DNA from: Xiphydria camelus | Lineage: Eukaryota; Arthropoda; Insecta; Hymenoptera; Xiphydriidae | Assembly (NCBI GenBank): GCA_963678675.1 | Contig: OY783198.1 | Location: forward strand, 14,817,811 to 14,881,810 | DNA: 64,000 nucleotides | Direction: 5' to 3' | In this document: piece after piece, positions 10,444 through 22,510 of the stretch | How the letters are laid out: each line of letters begins with the position of its first letter | Numbering within the stretch: the first letter of the stretch is position 1 | Notes under the pieces: generated by a model | Told to the model about the DNA's origin: nothing | The model's input: only the letters and a program-made list of their open reading frames with translations | Database searches by the model: none | Translations under genes and position numbers: made by a program

Positions 10444-13400
10444 ATGCATAATACGCGCCTAAAGACAAAAGTCAATACGACTAAAAATCAAGATTCTGCA
10501 AAAGGTAAGTTGAATACAGAATTTATTAAGATAAGTCTTACAGATTTGAGAACTACATAAGCAAGGGTAGCAAGAGAGAGAATAATATGGTATATAATAT
10601 ATAACTTGCACGAGTTTTGACTCTACAGTTCTTAAAACATGGGGTGGAAGTTACTTTATTATTCGCTTCCACTGATAAATTTCTTCTTGAGTTTGCAAAA
10701 TCGACTTCTATGAATTTCACGATCATCCTTCAAGCTTAACCTGAAAACAATGCTCCATTGATATATTATATAACGTATATCATCTGTGTGTGGGTGAAAT
10801 AAATGGTTCGTTGTAAGAATTTTGTCACACGGAGGGGGGTATTGAAGGACTTGTATGTGCTCTAATCAGGTGGGGATTTGAAACGCTTTGACAATTAAAC
10901 TTGTATTTGATATTAGCAGTATTAGGTTTTGCAAAGTTTCAAACTGCTCTCTGATAAGCCCAATCAAGATTTGAGATGCTATCAAGAGAAAGAACTCGTA
11001 CAGTGGAGCATATGTTTAATGAAGTGATGGGCTTTATTTCAGGTTTAGCTTGAAGGATAAATATAAGTTTCATAAGGTGAATACAGGATCATAAATTATA
11101 ATAAACAATAAAACGACTTTTTTTGTTAATCTACAAATTAGTAGGAAAGCGTCTTCGATTAGTCCACTTTCTATTGAGAGCACTGCAAATGCATAATACT
11201 GATGAACGGTTGTTTCGTTTTTAAAAGGAGATAATTCCAAATTTGTTTTGAGTATTTTTTATAATAAAAGTATGAACTCGAACTGTATTCTGAATTAGCT
11301 TGTCTCAAGAACAATGAAATGATATAACGTTGGTTTAATTAATTTAATGCTTATGTTATGCTTTAAATCATGAATGGTGTCAATCACCAGAGATGGATTC
11401 TGATAACTTTGCAATCAAATGGCACAATTACATTCTACACTCATTAAGCCAGCAGATTGAAAATAAATTTAAATCGCACACAAACTTTTTTTCTATCTAA
11501 AATGCACACCCTGCATTGGAATCTTTAACTGATGTAAGACACACTTAAATTAGATCTTAATCTTTTTTGCTCGTTATGATTTAAGTATGATTACTGTAGA
11601 CTTTTATTAAATAGTTAACTAAAGTGTTTTTATTCTTAAGATTTTTGTTTTTATTCTTGTGGCTTTTTATCCGTATTTTTTAGATGAGAAACTTTCACTG
11701 AGGATGAAAAATAAGCTGAATAAAAATTTGCCTTTAATTGTACTTCATCGTATTTCACAAACGGAGCATTTTGAAGTCCAAAAAGAACCACAGATACAAA
11801 AGAGCTCTGAGGACACAAATAGTGAAATTGCTCCAGATAGGGCAAACGACAGTTTTCAAATTTGCACCTCCAATAGGGTTGAGCATGAAAAATCTACGGC
11901 TTATTCCAACGACTCGATGTCATGTTTGGAAAATGTTTCTTTTGACATACCAAGTGTTCCGTCAGATATCATAGAGAATCTTAGCCTCAGCGAATTATGG
12001 GAAGACAATATATCGTTCTCGAATAATAATAATATTGAAAAGTCGACTGCCTCCCTTGCACAGTCTATTACGAATGAGATCAATGATTCAGCCGAGATAT
12101 CAGATGTGTCTGAAAATGTGATACAAGAAACCTGCAGAACTCTCATGTCTAATACCGAAAGTCGTATTCCATTACATCAAGATGGTGACTTAGGTATGTA
12201 AATTATTTTAAAAGGTCTCATTCCAACTTTCTTCATACTATAATAAGATCATCAGTACTTAAAACGTACCTCATAATAAAATTACAAGTAATACAAATAT
12301 AGAATTTATACTAGAATTCTATTTTTAAATACGCATGTATAAAAATAAATTTGAATATGTTCTTAAAATAATACTTCTGTGGCCTGTAGGTTTGATTTAA
12401 CGGAACTTTTATTCGGTAATAATCAGGCCTTTTAAATATCCAAAAGAATAACTACACGTCTGACGTTTCGGTTCTTCTTCGAACCCTCTTCAGAGACGTA
12501 CCCAGTACGTCAGTACGTCTCTGAAGAGGGTTCGAAGAAGAACCGAAACGTCAGACGTGTAGTTATTCTTGTGGATATTTAAAAGGCCTGATTATTACCG
12601 AATAAAAGTTCCGTTAAATTTAAATATGTTATTAACTGTCTTACCTATGGTATAATAAAACTGCATTTAAAAATAAAAAATATTAATTCTTCAGTTTTAA
12701 ATGCCATAAGCGGATTTATACAACTATTAAGATTAATCAAAGATAATAAACTTTTTAGTAATAGCCGAAGTCTTGAGTATTTACAATAAAATCGATCTGC
12801 CTGTCTACCTAAATTTTAATTTGTACAGCCTAGTAAAATTAATTTCATTACGTACGCTTTATCCTGAAATGCCCTATCATTACTATAACTCTATTCTTAC
12901 CAAAGATTTAGTAGAAATGTGGAATATTTAAATAATGAAAAAAAAAAGCATTTACACCTGAATCTATTTATTATTTTACATCATCTTCATACAGGGTGGA
13001 TCACTTGATTCGGTGACACAGGAGACTTGTGAATGCGAGTCAGAACATATGACGAGTGCATAAGAACCACTCTGTCGCATGAACTCCAACTGAACAAGTC
13101 TAGAGAAATGTGGGACAGAGGAAGTTCATGCACTCGCCATATGCTCTCACTCGCACTCACATGTCTCTTATGTCACTGAATCAAGTAATCCACCCTCTAT
13201 TTAAGGCTCCTGTTTCCAGATTTTCCCATGATTTTAGGTTGGCGACAGTGGCTCGTATATACGCTCTAATAAAATGAAATTCATAATTTAAACAATATCT
13301 GCATTTTTAAATCCTTATTTACACATTGCAATGCAATGTAATACGAAAGGGTTTTAAAATGCAGATATTGTTTAAATTATGAATTTTATTTTATTAGGGC

Positions 13401-16400
13401 ATATGTCCGAGCCACTGCTGCCAACCTAAAATTATGCGAAAACCTGGAGATAGGAGCCTTAATTGTTTCTACTATACAACGAAATACATTTACTTTTATT
13501 TATGTTACGATAAAAGATTATGTAAACAACGAAAAATCCTGCGTTGAAGATGAAGGATCTGACTACATGCCGTCGGAGGATGAAGCCGAGTATGGGAACA
13601 CAAGTGAAGAGGAAAGTGATGATGTAGACGTAATGAAGAAAAATAACTCTCATACGAAATCCTTAAAGAGAAGCAGTGTTAAATCTCTTAATTCAACGAG
13701 GAATGAAAGTTTCGACGAAATAAATTGGCCCGGATTCTCAGCGTGCGATGACGTCGAAATTGCAACGGAATTATCGAGAGGCTCTAAGGGGGATGGCAAA
13801 TCAAATTTTTGCTTATTTTGCCATAAATTACAATTAAAAATTGGTAGACACCTTGAGACCGTACATAAAAACGAAGATACCGTACAAAAATTCATCTTAC
13901 TTCCGAAAGGTAGTATTGAACGAAGAAATGAAATCGGTATTCTCAGAAAGAAAGGTAATTTTATTTTCAATACAAATAAGGAATTTAATAAAGGTAACAT
14001 GATCGTTGTGAGGAGACCTACTTGTACCGGGAAACAAAGTGGACGAAATTTCGTTAGTTGTGCGACTTGCAAAGGATTTTACACTAAAAACAACATACGG
14101 CACCATTTTTTGGAATGTTCTAATATGAAAGCAAAAAGCACTAGAACTACGCTAATGCTAGCGCGACGAATGATTGGTAGAATACATCCTGATGCATGTT
14201 CCAAAATGAGAAAGGATATCCTACCCATTATGAGGGAAGATGATATTGTACGCCTGATCAGATACGACCGCCTTATCATATTGTACGGGAATAAACTCAG
14301 TAGAAAGTATAGACTAGCTCATCAGAATGATATGATTCGGGCTCACTTACGGCTCATGGGCCGTTTCCTAATGGCTGCGAAACAAATTGAGCCCCAAATC
14401 TTTGATCTCGCCACAGTATTCGACCTCCAAAACTACGATACTGCTATTAAAGCAGTTAACGTGGTAGCCCGGTTAGATGAGAAGACTGATCTGTACAAAA
14501 CGCCTGCCAACGCGGCGGCTATAGGAACATGCCTTAAAAAAATGGGGCTCATCTTGGAAACGGAATGTATCAAAGCGCACGATGGTAAAAAGAAGAAAAA
14601 TGTTAAAGACTTTTTAAAGTTACTTGAAGAAGATTACAGCGCAAGCGTAAATAAGACCGTTATGGAAACGCAAACAGCGAAGCAACGCAAAAAAAGGATT
14701 GAACTTCCACAATCTAAGGATATAAAAAACTTAAATGTATTTTTACGGAATACCTGCAAGTTCAATTTAAAAAGCTTAAAAGACCAATTCTCCTTTGAAA
14801 GGTGGAAATCGTTGGCAGAAGCCACTCTTATTAGTATTCAGTTGTTCAATCGCCGTCGTGCCGGTGAAGTAGAGAGAATTCTTATTGAAGATTTCAAAAA
14901 CTGAACGTATTCAAGAAGGAGACGAAGTATACAAGACATTGTCAGAAGAAAATAAACAAACGGCACAGCAATATGTACGATTTGTCATACGGGGCAAATT
15001 GAACCGTTCAGTGCCAGTACTGTTAAACTCTGAGATGTTTGAATGTGTTGAAACAATCTTAAAATTCAGATCAGCGGCAAAAGTCAAGCCGAAAAATCCG
15101 TTTGTATTTGGAATACCAAGTACTGATAAACGGCAGAAACATCTCAGAGCTTGTTTACTTATGCGATCATTTTCAACTAAATGCGGTGCCACTAATGCTA
15201 AGACTCTACGCGGCACTGTATTAAGAAAACACATCGCAACAAAATGTGTCTCATTAAATCTAACTGAAAAAGAGGTATCGAACGTTGCTAATTTTATGGG
15301 GCACCATGATTTGATTCATAAAAAAATTTATCAGCAACCTGTAGCAACCGTTGATATTATTAATATGTCACAATTGTTAGAAAAAGCGGGAGGCAAGAGC
15401 GATAACCACGATACTATAAGATCATCGTTTGCTAAAGAAGAGTCATCGGGGATGAACGAGACCACCGAGTGTTAGAATTTATTATTTTGTTTATTCGTAT
15501 TTTTATTTTTGTTTTTAATAATTGCATATCTTGTGCACGCGTAATAAATTATTGTTATTTAAACCAGAACGTCTTGGCGGTTAGGTAACAAACAGTATCA
15601 AACGAAAGCGCCGGTTTTCTCAATAACTGTGAGAAGGTAGTGTACTGATTGGGTACCGCTTATTGCTTTGCCGCTCCATCGTTCTGGCTTAAATGGTATA
15701 TGAGTAAGATTGCGATTCTTCTTTAATATTAGACTAAAAATTACATATTTATCTCAAATTAAAAAAATTATCCAATAGTTTTCTATACAAGTTGACGCGA
15801 CACTTTTATCTATTTTTGATGAAAACGTTATCGTTCACTAAAATGCAGAAATGTGCCTAGCTTTACTAAAAAATAGTAATTCTATTTCTTCTGGTAGTAC
15901 ATAGTTTCATATCAAATTCGAATATATCGATGTATTTGTTGCATTAATACGTAAATATGAAGCTATGTACTGGCAGAAAAAATGAAATTAATATTCTGAG
16001 CCAAGAATGTCTCTACTATAGTATATTACCATTTATGAATATCAAATAATAAGTTTACATATTTAGATACTAACAAATTAGATGTTTTTAGGTACACGAA
16101 GCACCACAGATAATGGAGGTAGTATGACAAATTCTGATTCCGAAGAAGAGAAGAAGGAGAATCTACAACGAAAGTCTTTAAAAATGAAGAAACGCAAACA
16201 CAAAACTAAACGTAATATTAAAAGCTATTTTAAGTAGCGTGCTCTTATCAACGATTTTATAAATACCTGTTCTTGTTTTATTGTTTCAATTTTATAATTG
16301 TAGTACCGTCAGAAGGAAAAATGACGGATGACGACGTGTCGCCAGAGCCTACTAAAAAGGTGAAAAGTACACAAAGGTTCAAACAACGTGCTAACGATGG

Positions 16401-16941
16401 TATTAAGCGACGATCCAGTGAGTGAATAACTTTCTAATGTAACGAATTCATTGCTTAAGTCCATACTACAATGAGTCGGAAGACGGTATCTATATCGTAA
16501 GAATTGGTTTTACCTATTAGCTCTATCAATGACTGATCAATAACATATTTTCATTATCGCATCTAGTAAGTTAATCACTTATGTTAAAAGGTACCACACT
16601 GCCGTCCGAATCATTATAGAATATACTTTATAATAACTAGCGGTCATCATTATTTTTTCAATACGGGTCTTAACACAGGTATCCATTTAATTTTCAGACC
16701 TATAAAAATTAATTTTATAATTCTAGCATCGCCGTATGGAAAAACTCTAAGACGTAGATGGACCCCTGAGGAAAAAGCTGCAGTACTACACAAATTCGGT
16801 CATCATATTTCTACTGGGACCCTACCGTCCATACAGGAGATTCAAGTATTTAAAAGTAAATCTGTCTCCCTCGAAACAAGATCGGCCGCCGTGATAAAAA
16901 CCTGGCTACATAATCAAATTAAAAAGTCTCGTATGAGCTGA
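10444..16941 (+). CDS. Crypton-type tyrosine recombinase gene, six predicted exons, one frameshift
   Basis: Predicted exons: 10444-10504, 11684-12193, 13517-15470, 16092-16211, 16304-16417 and 16727-16941. Start is ATG 10444 and stop is TGA 16939-16941. All five junctions split codons after base one. Donors at 10505 (GTAAGT), 12194 (GTATGT) and 16418 (GTGAGT) and the pyrimidine-rich acceptors are good; donors at 15471 (GTTAGA) and 16212 (GTAATA) are weak, so the tail exons could belong to an alternative isoform. The product has an acidic N-terminal region, two Cys/His finger-like motifs, a tyrosine recombinase core and a C-terminal Trp-containing SANT-like module. Cryptons move by tyrosine recombination, without TIRs or target duplications; none is seen at these ends. 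It could be a mobile copy or a domesticated gene. An extra base near 14892-14896 breaks the core frame. Confidence 0.65.
12456..12499 (-). ncRNA. minimal hammerhead ribozyme motif, inverted copy
   Basis: Exact mirror of the motif at 12515-12558, on the minus strand, with all core bases intact (CTGAAGA, GAAA, GTC) and the same 6-bp stem I and 5-bp stem II. On one transcript only the sense copy could fold as a ribozyme, and pairing of the two arms into a long hairpin would compete with it. Confidence 0.7.
12515..12558 (+). ncRNA. minimal hammerhead ribozyme motif (type I order)
   Basis: Read 5'-3': ACGTCT (stem I strand), CTGAAGA (core, fits CUGANGA), GG(G)TTC-GAAGAA-GAACC (stem II hairpin), GAAA (core), CGTC ending in the GUC cleavage triplet, then AGACGT pairing perfectly with the first ACGTCT. 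All invariant core bases are present. Stem III is reduced to a palindromic ACGU, as in minimal hammerheads of Penelope-like retroelements that act as dimers. Predicted cleavage is after C12552. Confidence 0.75.
12992..13197. mobile_element. hairpin MITE, tip CAGGGTGGAT
   Basis: Starts CAGGGTGGATCACTTGATTC and ends in its near mirror CCACCCTC. Arms contain GAGACTTGTGAATGCGAGT and TCACTCGCACTCACATGT. The centre has GTCGCATGAACTC and a diverged mirror. Family members: 6520-6655, about 18243-18360 (left half), 44640-44860, 59622-59808. Confidence 0.8.
13201..13462. mobile_element. 262-bp fold-back element, tip TTAAGGCTCCTGT
   Basis: Arms of about 110 bp (13201 paired with 13462) match closely, including ATAATTTAAACAATATCTGC and its mirror. 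It starts four bases after the preceding MITE. It ends about 55 bp before the acceptor of recombinase exon 3. Confidence 0.8.
13517..15470 (+). CDS. Crypton recombinase core exon (frameshifted)
   Basis: This exon encodes most of the protein. Near the start, CLFCHKLQLKIGRHLETVH and CATCKGFYTKNNIRHHF look like two zinc-binding fingers. The recombinase core follows: NRRRAGEVERI (14847-14879) fits the first catalytic Arg box; LRKHIAT (about 15212-15232) the second; and GHHDLIHKKIY (about 15298-15330) holds the His and the candidate nucleophile Tyr. The upstream frame stops at 14902-14904, while the following frame continues to 15475. A run of five A at 14892-14896 where four would keep the frame explains the break. 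The frame is also open upstream of 13517 to 13342, through a fold-back element that I treat as intron. Confidence 0.8.
15558..15693. mobile_element. small TIR element, tip CCAGAACG
   Basis: TTTAAACCAGAACG at 15558 is mirrored by CGTTCTGGCTTAAA at 15680-15693. The 136-bp element has no coding content and lies in the intron after the recombinase core exon. Confidence 0.5.
16727..16941 (+). CDS. C-terminal SANT/Myb-like exon of the Crypton gene
   Basis: After a TTCTAG acceptor the exon reads RRRWTPEEKAAVLHKFG, then a helix, a proline turn, and IKTWLHNQIKK before the stop. The spaced Trp residues and charge pattern resemble SANT/Myb-like DNA-binding modules found at the C-terminus of several insect Crypton-like proteins. 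It joins the preceding exon (16304-16417) in phase 1. Confidence 0.55.
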
Positions 16942-16944
16942 GAT

Positions 16945-17960
16945 ACCCATACTTTAATAATAAGTACTTATGTGTTATGTATGTGTGATTTAATCACATA
17001 AAACCTGCCAAAGAATCTATAATAGTTTTTTTGTTTAAACAATGTGGCTCTGTATTCAATCCTTCTGGCAATTCTAAAATAAGTAATAGATATATGTATG
17101 TATGTATAAGAACATTTTCCATAAAAAAAATATAATACTCCAGTATTATGTGTATGTGTGTGTTTAGGTTCTGCGATACATTTTTTTTCTCTAAAATATA
17201 TTGAATTATTTAATTCATTTTGGCGTCTGCTCTCCTCATAATAAACCTTAAAGTGCGCATTTTTTTGAATATAATTATGAAGAATCATTTGCTATGTAAT
17301 TCGATTAAAGAGATGTCCTAAGCAAATTTAAAAAAAATTATTGTTTCTGTCAAGTGTAAAAGCTTTTATAGGTTAATAAATTCTAATGAGTGAATATTAA
17401 TAGTCATCTCGGTACGCTGAAATTTTTTGCACAGTACCTCTAGAAATAACTTAACTAATAGCTGAACCTAATAAATGTAATGGGCAAGTATTTGTGAACG
17501 TGTACATTCGGAATAATGTTATTTTTTTGGTAAGTAGACGATTGGAATTAGATTTGGTATTCTTACTTGAAAATCTTTGTCGCGTTAAATATTGTTCTGG
17601 AAGCTGCCAATGTATTCAATGGTAGTTACCAGAGTGCAATTTACAAACAAATCTTTCACGCAAAAGTTGCTTCGTATTGAGGGGAAATTAAGACACCATT
17701 TTTGTATGGCAGGTTTTTTCGTAATATGACAACAAAAATAAATTAAGATACTGTAGGTAAATCTATATCATGTAGAGTGTGACATTGGCTTTGTATATAC
17801 GCTATTCCATTTACATTGACATGTAAGAAACATGAATTGAAACATTAACTTGCATTCGTGTAAATATGTCCGCTTATCTTCGTCTGACACGGGACAGGTG
17901 GCAAAACTGCTCCACCTTCTTGAAAAAGAATAGAGAGATACTTCTAATGAATTTAAACTC
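16945..17960. other. AT-rich sequence, no gene recognised
   Basis: I see no coding signature. A short stretch near 17640-17690 (TCTTTCACGCAAAAGTTGCTT...) recurs in diverged form near 20535-20590. Confidence 0.4.
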
Positions 17961-17984
17961 GCATCTATCCCGCGCGCGTTCCTG

Positions 17985-18255
17985 AAACTGCCAATATATC
18001 AACCAATTTATATATGTATAATATATCGGCGTATGCGGTATGCGATATATTGGTAGTTTCCGAGACCTGATAAATAAATTGATTAACGAAGAGTAATTAC
18101 TCCTTCTTTTTAGAGAGAACAGAGCAATTTTACTTCCTTTCTCACGTCAGACGAAGAAAAACGGGCATATTTTACGAACAGTTGAAGATTAAGAGTACAC
18201 TTGGTTATTGCGTCACAAATTGGGTTCGGAAACTGCTGTTACATATATATTTCGG
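17985..18255 (+). repeat. dispersed repeat family copy
   Basis: Contains in order TTGGTAGTTTCCGAGACC, AAATTGATTAACGA, GAGTAATTACTCC, CAATTTTACTTCC, AAGATTAAGAGTACACTTGG and TATTGCGTCACAAATTGGG. The same order is found at 18630-18900 and 20070-20310, with fragments near 4690 and, inverted, 6700-6865. No ORF or clear inverted ends. A left half of the CAGGGTGG-type MITE follows (about 18243-18360). Confidence 0.7.
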
Positions 18256-18559
18256 CGACATAGGAAATGTGTGAGTGCGAGTGAGAACATATGGCGTGTG
18301 TGTATAAGAACCTCTCGGTCGCATGAACTCTAACTGGAGAAGTCTAGAGAAATGTATTTCAGATAACAATAATCTCAAACTGCTCAGTGAAGATAAATTT
18401 CATCTCATATCCTTCTTATTCGTCTCAGCCATCTCCATAACTTTTATTATAATGATAATGTCGAGTTCCGCTTAAAGGAATGTAGACAATCTTCGTATCT
18501 CATAAATAAGGCGCACATCATTAAGAATCTACTATACTTACGCATCGTATACAAATCAA

Positions 18560-19055
18560 CATTCCTCGACACCAAATAACTGATGTTTGCAAGATTTCTC
18601 CGTAAAATGACAAATAACGGAAATAATCGGGGTATGCAGTATGCGATATTCCTACTTGCAGTCTCCGAGACCAAATAAAAAAATTGATTAACGAGGAGTA
18701 TTTACTCCCCCTCTTTTTAGAGAGAGAGAGAGAGAGAATAGCAATTTTACCTCCTCTCTCGATCCAGATCAAGGAAAGCGGGAATATTTACGCGAACGGT
18801 TAAAGATTAGGAGTACACTTTGTTATTGCATCACAAATTGGGTTCGGAAACTACCGTTACATATATGTCTCGGTACATATACGTATTGATAGTTTTCGGT
18901 GCTGTGTCAAAAAATCAAAGTTATGAAGGTTCTTAATCATGCATTTCTTTTTCTTTTGAAGTTTGTAATTGGTAAAAGTACTCGGTACCCCTCTTCGAAG
19001 TAGTACGCAAATTACTGTACCTTTGTAAGGTAAATGGAATAACGTATGCTCGCTT
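18560..19055 (+). repeat. about 490-bp duplicated segment, copy 1
   Basis: Aligns by eye with 20005-20455 along its length, from the ATTTCTCCGTAAA-TGACAAAT region through the dispersed repeat family to GTTTGTAATTGGTAAA and CTTCGAAGTAGTACG. The GA microsatellite lies between the two copies. Confidence 0.7.
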
Positions 19056-19196
19056 TTCTTCATCTGGTATATGAGCGGAGGTAATATTATTCTCTTCTCT
19101 AGAAGGAGACGGAGTAAAGCCCGGTTGTACAGTGTGAGTTCAGGGTTTGCTTAGTGAATGACGAGTTGAGTTGAACTCGAATTTAAAATATGTAGA

Positions 19197-19807
<611 letters not shown>

Positions 19808-20004
19808 GCTGAGTTCAACTTTAAACTTCGATTATACAATGCTGCATTAAAATTGAACTAAGCTTAATTCTCCTGTCACCCTTTTCCATCCTAGATACTT
19901 TTGAACTCGAGTTCAAATCGACTCGTGGCTCAGCTAAGCAGACCCTCAACTAGCATTGTACACTCGGCCTTTAAACTCTACTCTAACCTTTGTATCGTAC
20001 GTAT

Positions 20005-20455
20005 CCGTCAATATCAAATAATCGATATTTGCAAAATTTCTCCGTAAAGTGACAAATAACGGAAATACTGGTATGCAGTATGCAATATTCCTACTTGCAA
20101 TTTCCGAGCCCGGATAGGCAAATTGATTAACAAAGAGTATTTACTCCCGCTGTGTCTAGAGAAAACAGAGCAATTTTACCTCCTCTCTCGTGCCAGATTG
20201 AGGAAAGCGGGCATACTTACACAAATGGTTAAAGATTAGGAGTACATTTCGTTATTGCGTCACAAATAGGGTTCGGAAACTTCCGTTACATATATGTTTC
20301 GGTACACATAAGTATCGGCAGTTTCCGGTACTGTGTAAAAAAATCAGAATTATGAAGGCTATTAACCATGCGTTTTTTTTCTTTTAAAGTTTGTAATTGG
20401 TAAAGGTACTTGGTACCTCTCTTCGAAGTAGTACGTAAATTAGTGCTCAGATAAC
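20005..20455 (+). repeat. duplicated segment, copy 2
   Basis: Partner of 18560-19055, in the same orientation, separated by the GA array and about 200 bp of other sequence (19805-20000). Confidence 0.7.
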
Positions 20456-20459
20456 TGAC

Positions 20460-21470
20460 ATCAAGGAAAACAGAATAGCGTATGTATGTAAGTTGACTTA
20501 CTGCATTTTCATTTGTTTATTCGTTATTTTGCAAAAAAATCTTTCATGTAACAGTTGCTTGGTATTGAGGAGGAATTACGACATGTATGTAGTGAATTTT
20601 TATTAACGTTATTTGTTTACGAGATATGAAGAGCACCTTTATTTATATAAGTGAAACTCGATATTTTCATTTCAACGAATGATGTAGAATTCGTTGAGGC
20701 TGACAAAGAAGATATAAAGTGAAACTTCCATCCGTTGAATAGTTGGTGAGATATTGTTCGTTAGAGTACTAGTGTAGATTATACCCGGAATTTTTTTATT
20801 ATTAGTCACGGTCAGTGGAATTTATACTTATACTTTGAGTTGCAATATCTCATAAACGATTCAACGAATGAAACTTTTACCATATGTCTTTATATAATTT
20901 ATCTCAACCAACCTTGTAACTTTTGTTAAAGTCAAAACGTCGGATTCTGCTTAAAAAAGTGGAGGCGATCCTCATATCTTGTAGATGAAGTACCAACACA
21001 TTATCAAAAATTTGTAATATATAATATGTCGTAATTCTCCATTAGTATCAAACAACTTTTTCTCGAAAAATTGTTTTGGTAACTGAGATACTCAGTATAT
21101 TCGCAAATTATCTCATTAAAGATGATGTAAGTTAATTTTGATATCTGAAATAATTATGTAAATAGGTCATGATATATTATTACGGTCAAATTACTAAACA
21201 CTGTTAACACTTTTGTGTGAATGTACTTTAAAAATACATAATGGCCTGGTACAAACCTTTATACATTTAGCCCATATGTATATACATATTCAAGGATGTA
21301 TATACATCTGGCGATTTGTCCTCAAATCTGTCAATAAGTATAAGTTGGTAGATACCAGCCCGTCCTGGTAAGTGCCACATGACATATAATTTTTCCGAGA
21401 CGGTCTTGGTAACTACCATTTGTACCGAAACCTGCCATTGAATACCTCAAAATGTACCAGTATCTGCCGG
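20460..21470. other. AT-rich sequence, no gene recognised
   Basis: No coding signature. CTGGTAAGTGCCA / GTCTTGGTAACTACCA phrases near 21360-21450 suggest remnants of a short repeat. Confidence 0.4.
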
Positions 21471-21471
21471 G

Positions 21472-21473
<2 letters not shown>

Positions 21474-21529
<56 letters not shown>
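21474..21529. repeat. (TA)n microsatellite
   Basis: Uninterrupted TA dinucleotides. Confidence 0.95.
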
Positions 21530-21964
21530 CTCATATCCAAGCTTTTAATCCGTGTATCGTAGCTTTTTAAGGATATCCTCCTATTTTTATATCGAGTCAT
21601 AGTTCAAACATTTTTGCGATATATCGAGTCGAGTTCAATCTTAACAGGGGAGGTGTTGTGTGACCATAACTTTCCATGCTCCAATTCCGTAGTCCACCTA
21701 GTATCTTATCATCATATCTATTGAATGCCACCTAGCATCGTATCATCATCCATATTGAGTGCCGCCCAGTATCATTTCCTTCCAAATATTGTTCCTAGAT
21801 TCGTTTTTTTCCGACTCCCGATCGACCTTTAACATACCTCGATAACTTACAAACAGGTTCCCCTCCAATACTCCAAGATCCCAGTATTTCCAGCTTTAAA
21901 TAGTCCTCCTCCTTCAAAAAACCTCAGAACTTACATAGAACTTACATAGAGCTAGACCTATTGC

Positions 21965-22200
21965 GACTAGGCCACACGGCGAAAATCGACCGTGTAAATA
22001 GCAAATCGACAGCACAGAAGGCGACTAAAATCGAAAACGCCAACTTTGGGCTTTCCACGGATCGATTTCCGCCGCACGACTCGGCCCGCACGGTGAAAAT
22101 CGACCGTGTAAATAGCAAATCGACTGCACAAAAGATGACTAAAATCGAAAACGCCAAAGTTGGTAGTCTTCCAACTTTTGACCGTGCGACTTTTGGCCGT
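21965..22200. repeat. two tandem copies of a roughly 115-bp unit
   Basis: Unit phrases CACGGCGAAAATCGACCGTG, AAATAGCAAATCGAC and GACTAAAATCGAAAACGCCAA occur twice in a row. A related tip, CACGGCGAAAATCGACCCGTG, recurs at about 24066-24088. Confidence 0.7.
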
Positions 22201-22228
22201 ACAGATCGTTGGGTTGCATAAATTAAGT

Positions 22229-22510
22229 ATGGATAAAAATAATACCATACTCTTTTTGGAATGCTACGAAAGTCACCCATGTTTATAGAACCCAAGAGAA
22301 CCAGATTATAGGAGAAATGATGTTCGTTTGGCGGTTCTAAAGTCTATTATTCAAGAAATGCATTTTACCATATCAGTAGGAAGGTTTAAATTAAAGATAA
22401 AAAATTTACGAACCACATATAACAGGGAGGCCACCAAGATAGCAAATTTTAAAAGGAGTGGTGGTACATTAATTTTGTTTCCTACGGGTGACCGCTTTTT
22501 AAACAAATAA
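22229..22510 (+). pseudogene. MADF-domain (Adf-1-like Myb/SANT) protein, interrupted
   Basis: From ATG 22229 the frame reads FLECYESHPCL, a TAG stop at 22286-22288, then NPREPDYRRNDVR, a helix with IIQEMHF, and KLKIKNLRTTYNRE, ending with a stop at 22508-22510. This follows the MADF order: an acidic first helix, HPCLW, an intervening D-Y-K/R motif, and a KIKNLRT-Y-RE helix. The stop replaces the conserved Trp (TGG to TAG is one change). MADF proteins bind DNA and occur both as host regulators and as accessory proteins of Harbinger-type transposons; repeat-rich surroundings favour the latter. The protein would be about 94 residues, roughly one MADF domain. Confidence 0.65.

Larger units (their letters stand above)
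12395..12619. mobile_element. fold-back element carrying two inverted hammerhead ribozymes
   Basis: The element is a near-perfect palindrome (positions sum to 25014) with ends ATTTAACGGAACTTTTAT. Each arm carries one hammerhead motif, on opposite strands, separated by about 15 bases. A diverged relative occupies 57182-57433. It lies within intron 2 of the recombinase gene. Confidence 0.8.

Noticed and set aside
14885..14910. Programmed +1 frameshift site in the recombinase gene
   Set aside because: Not excluded, but a one-base A-run insertion or sequencing error is simpler; kept only as a finding to check.
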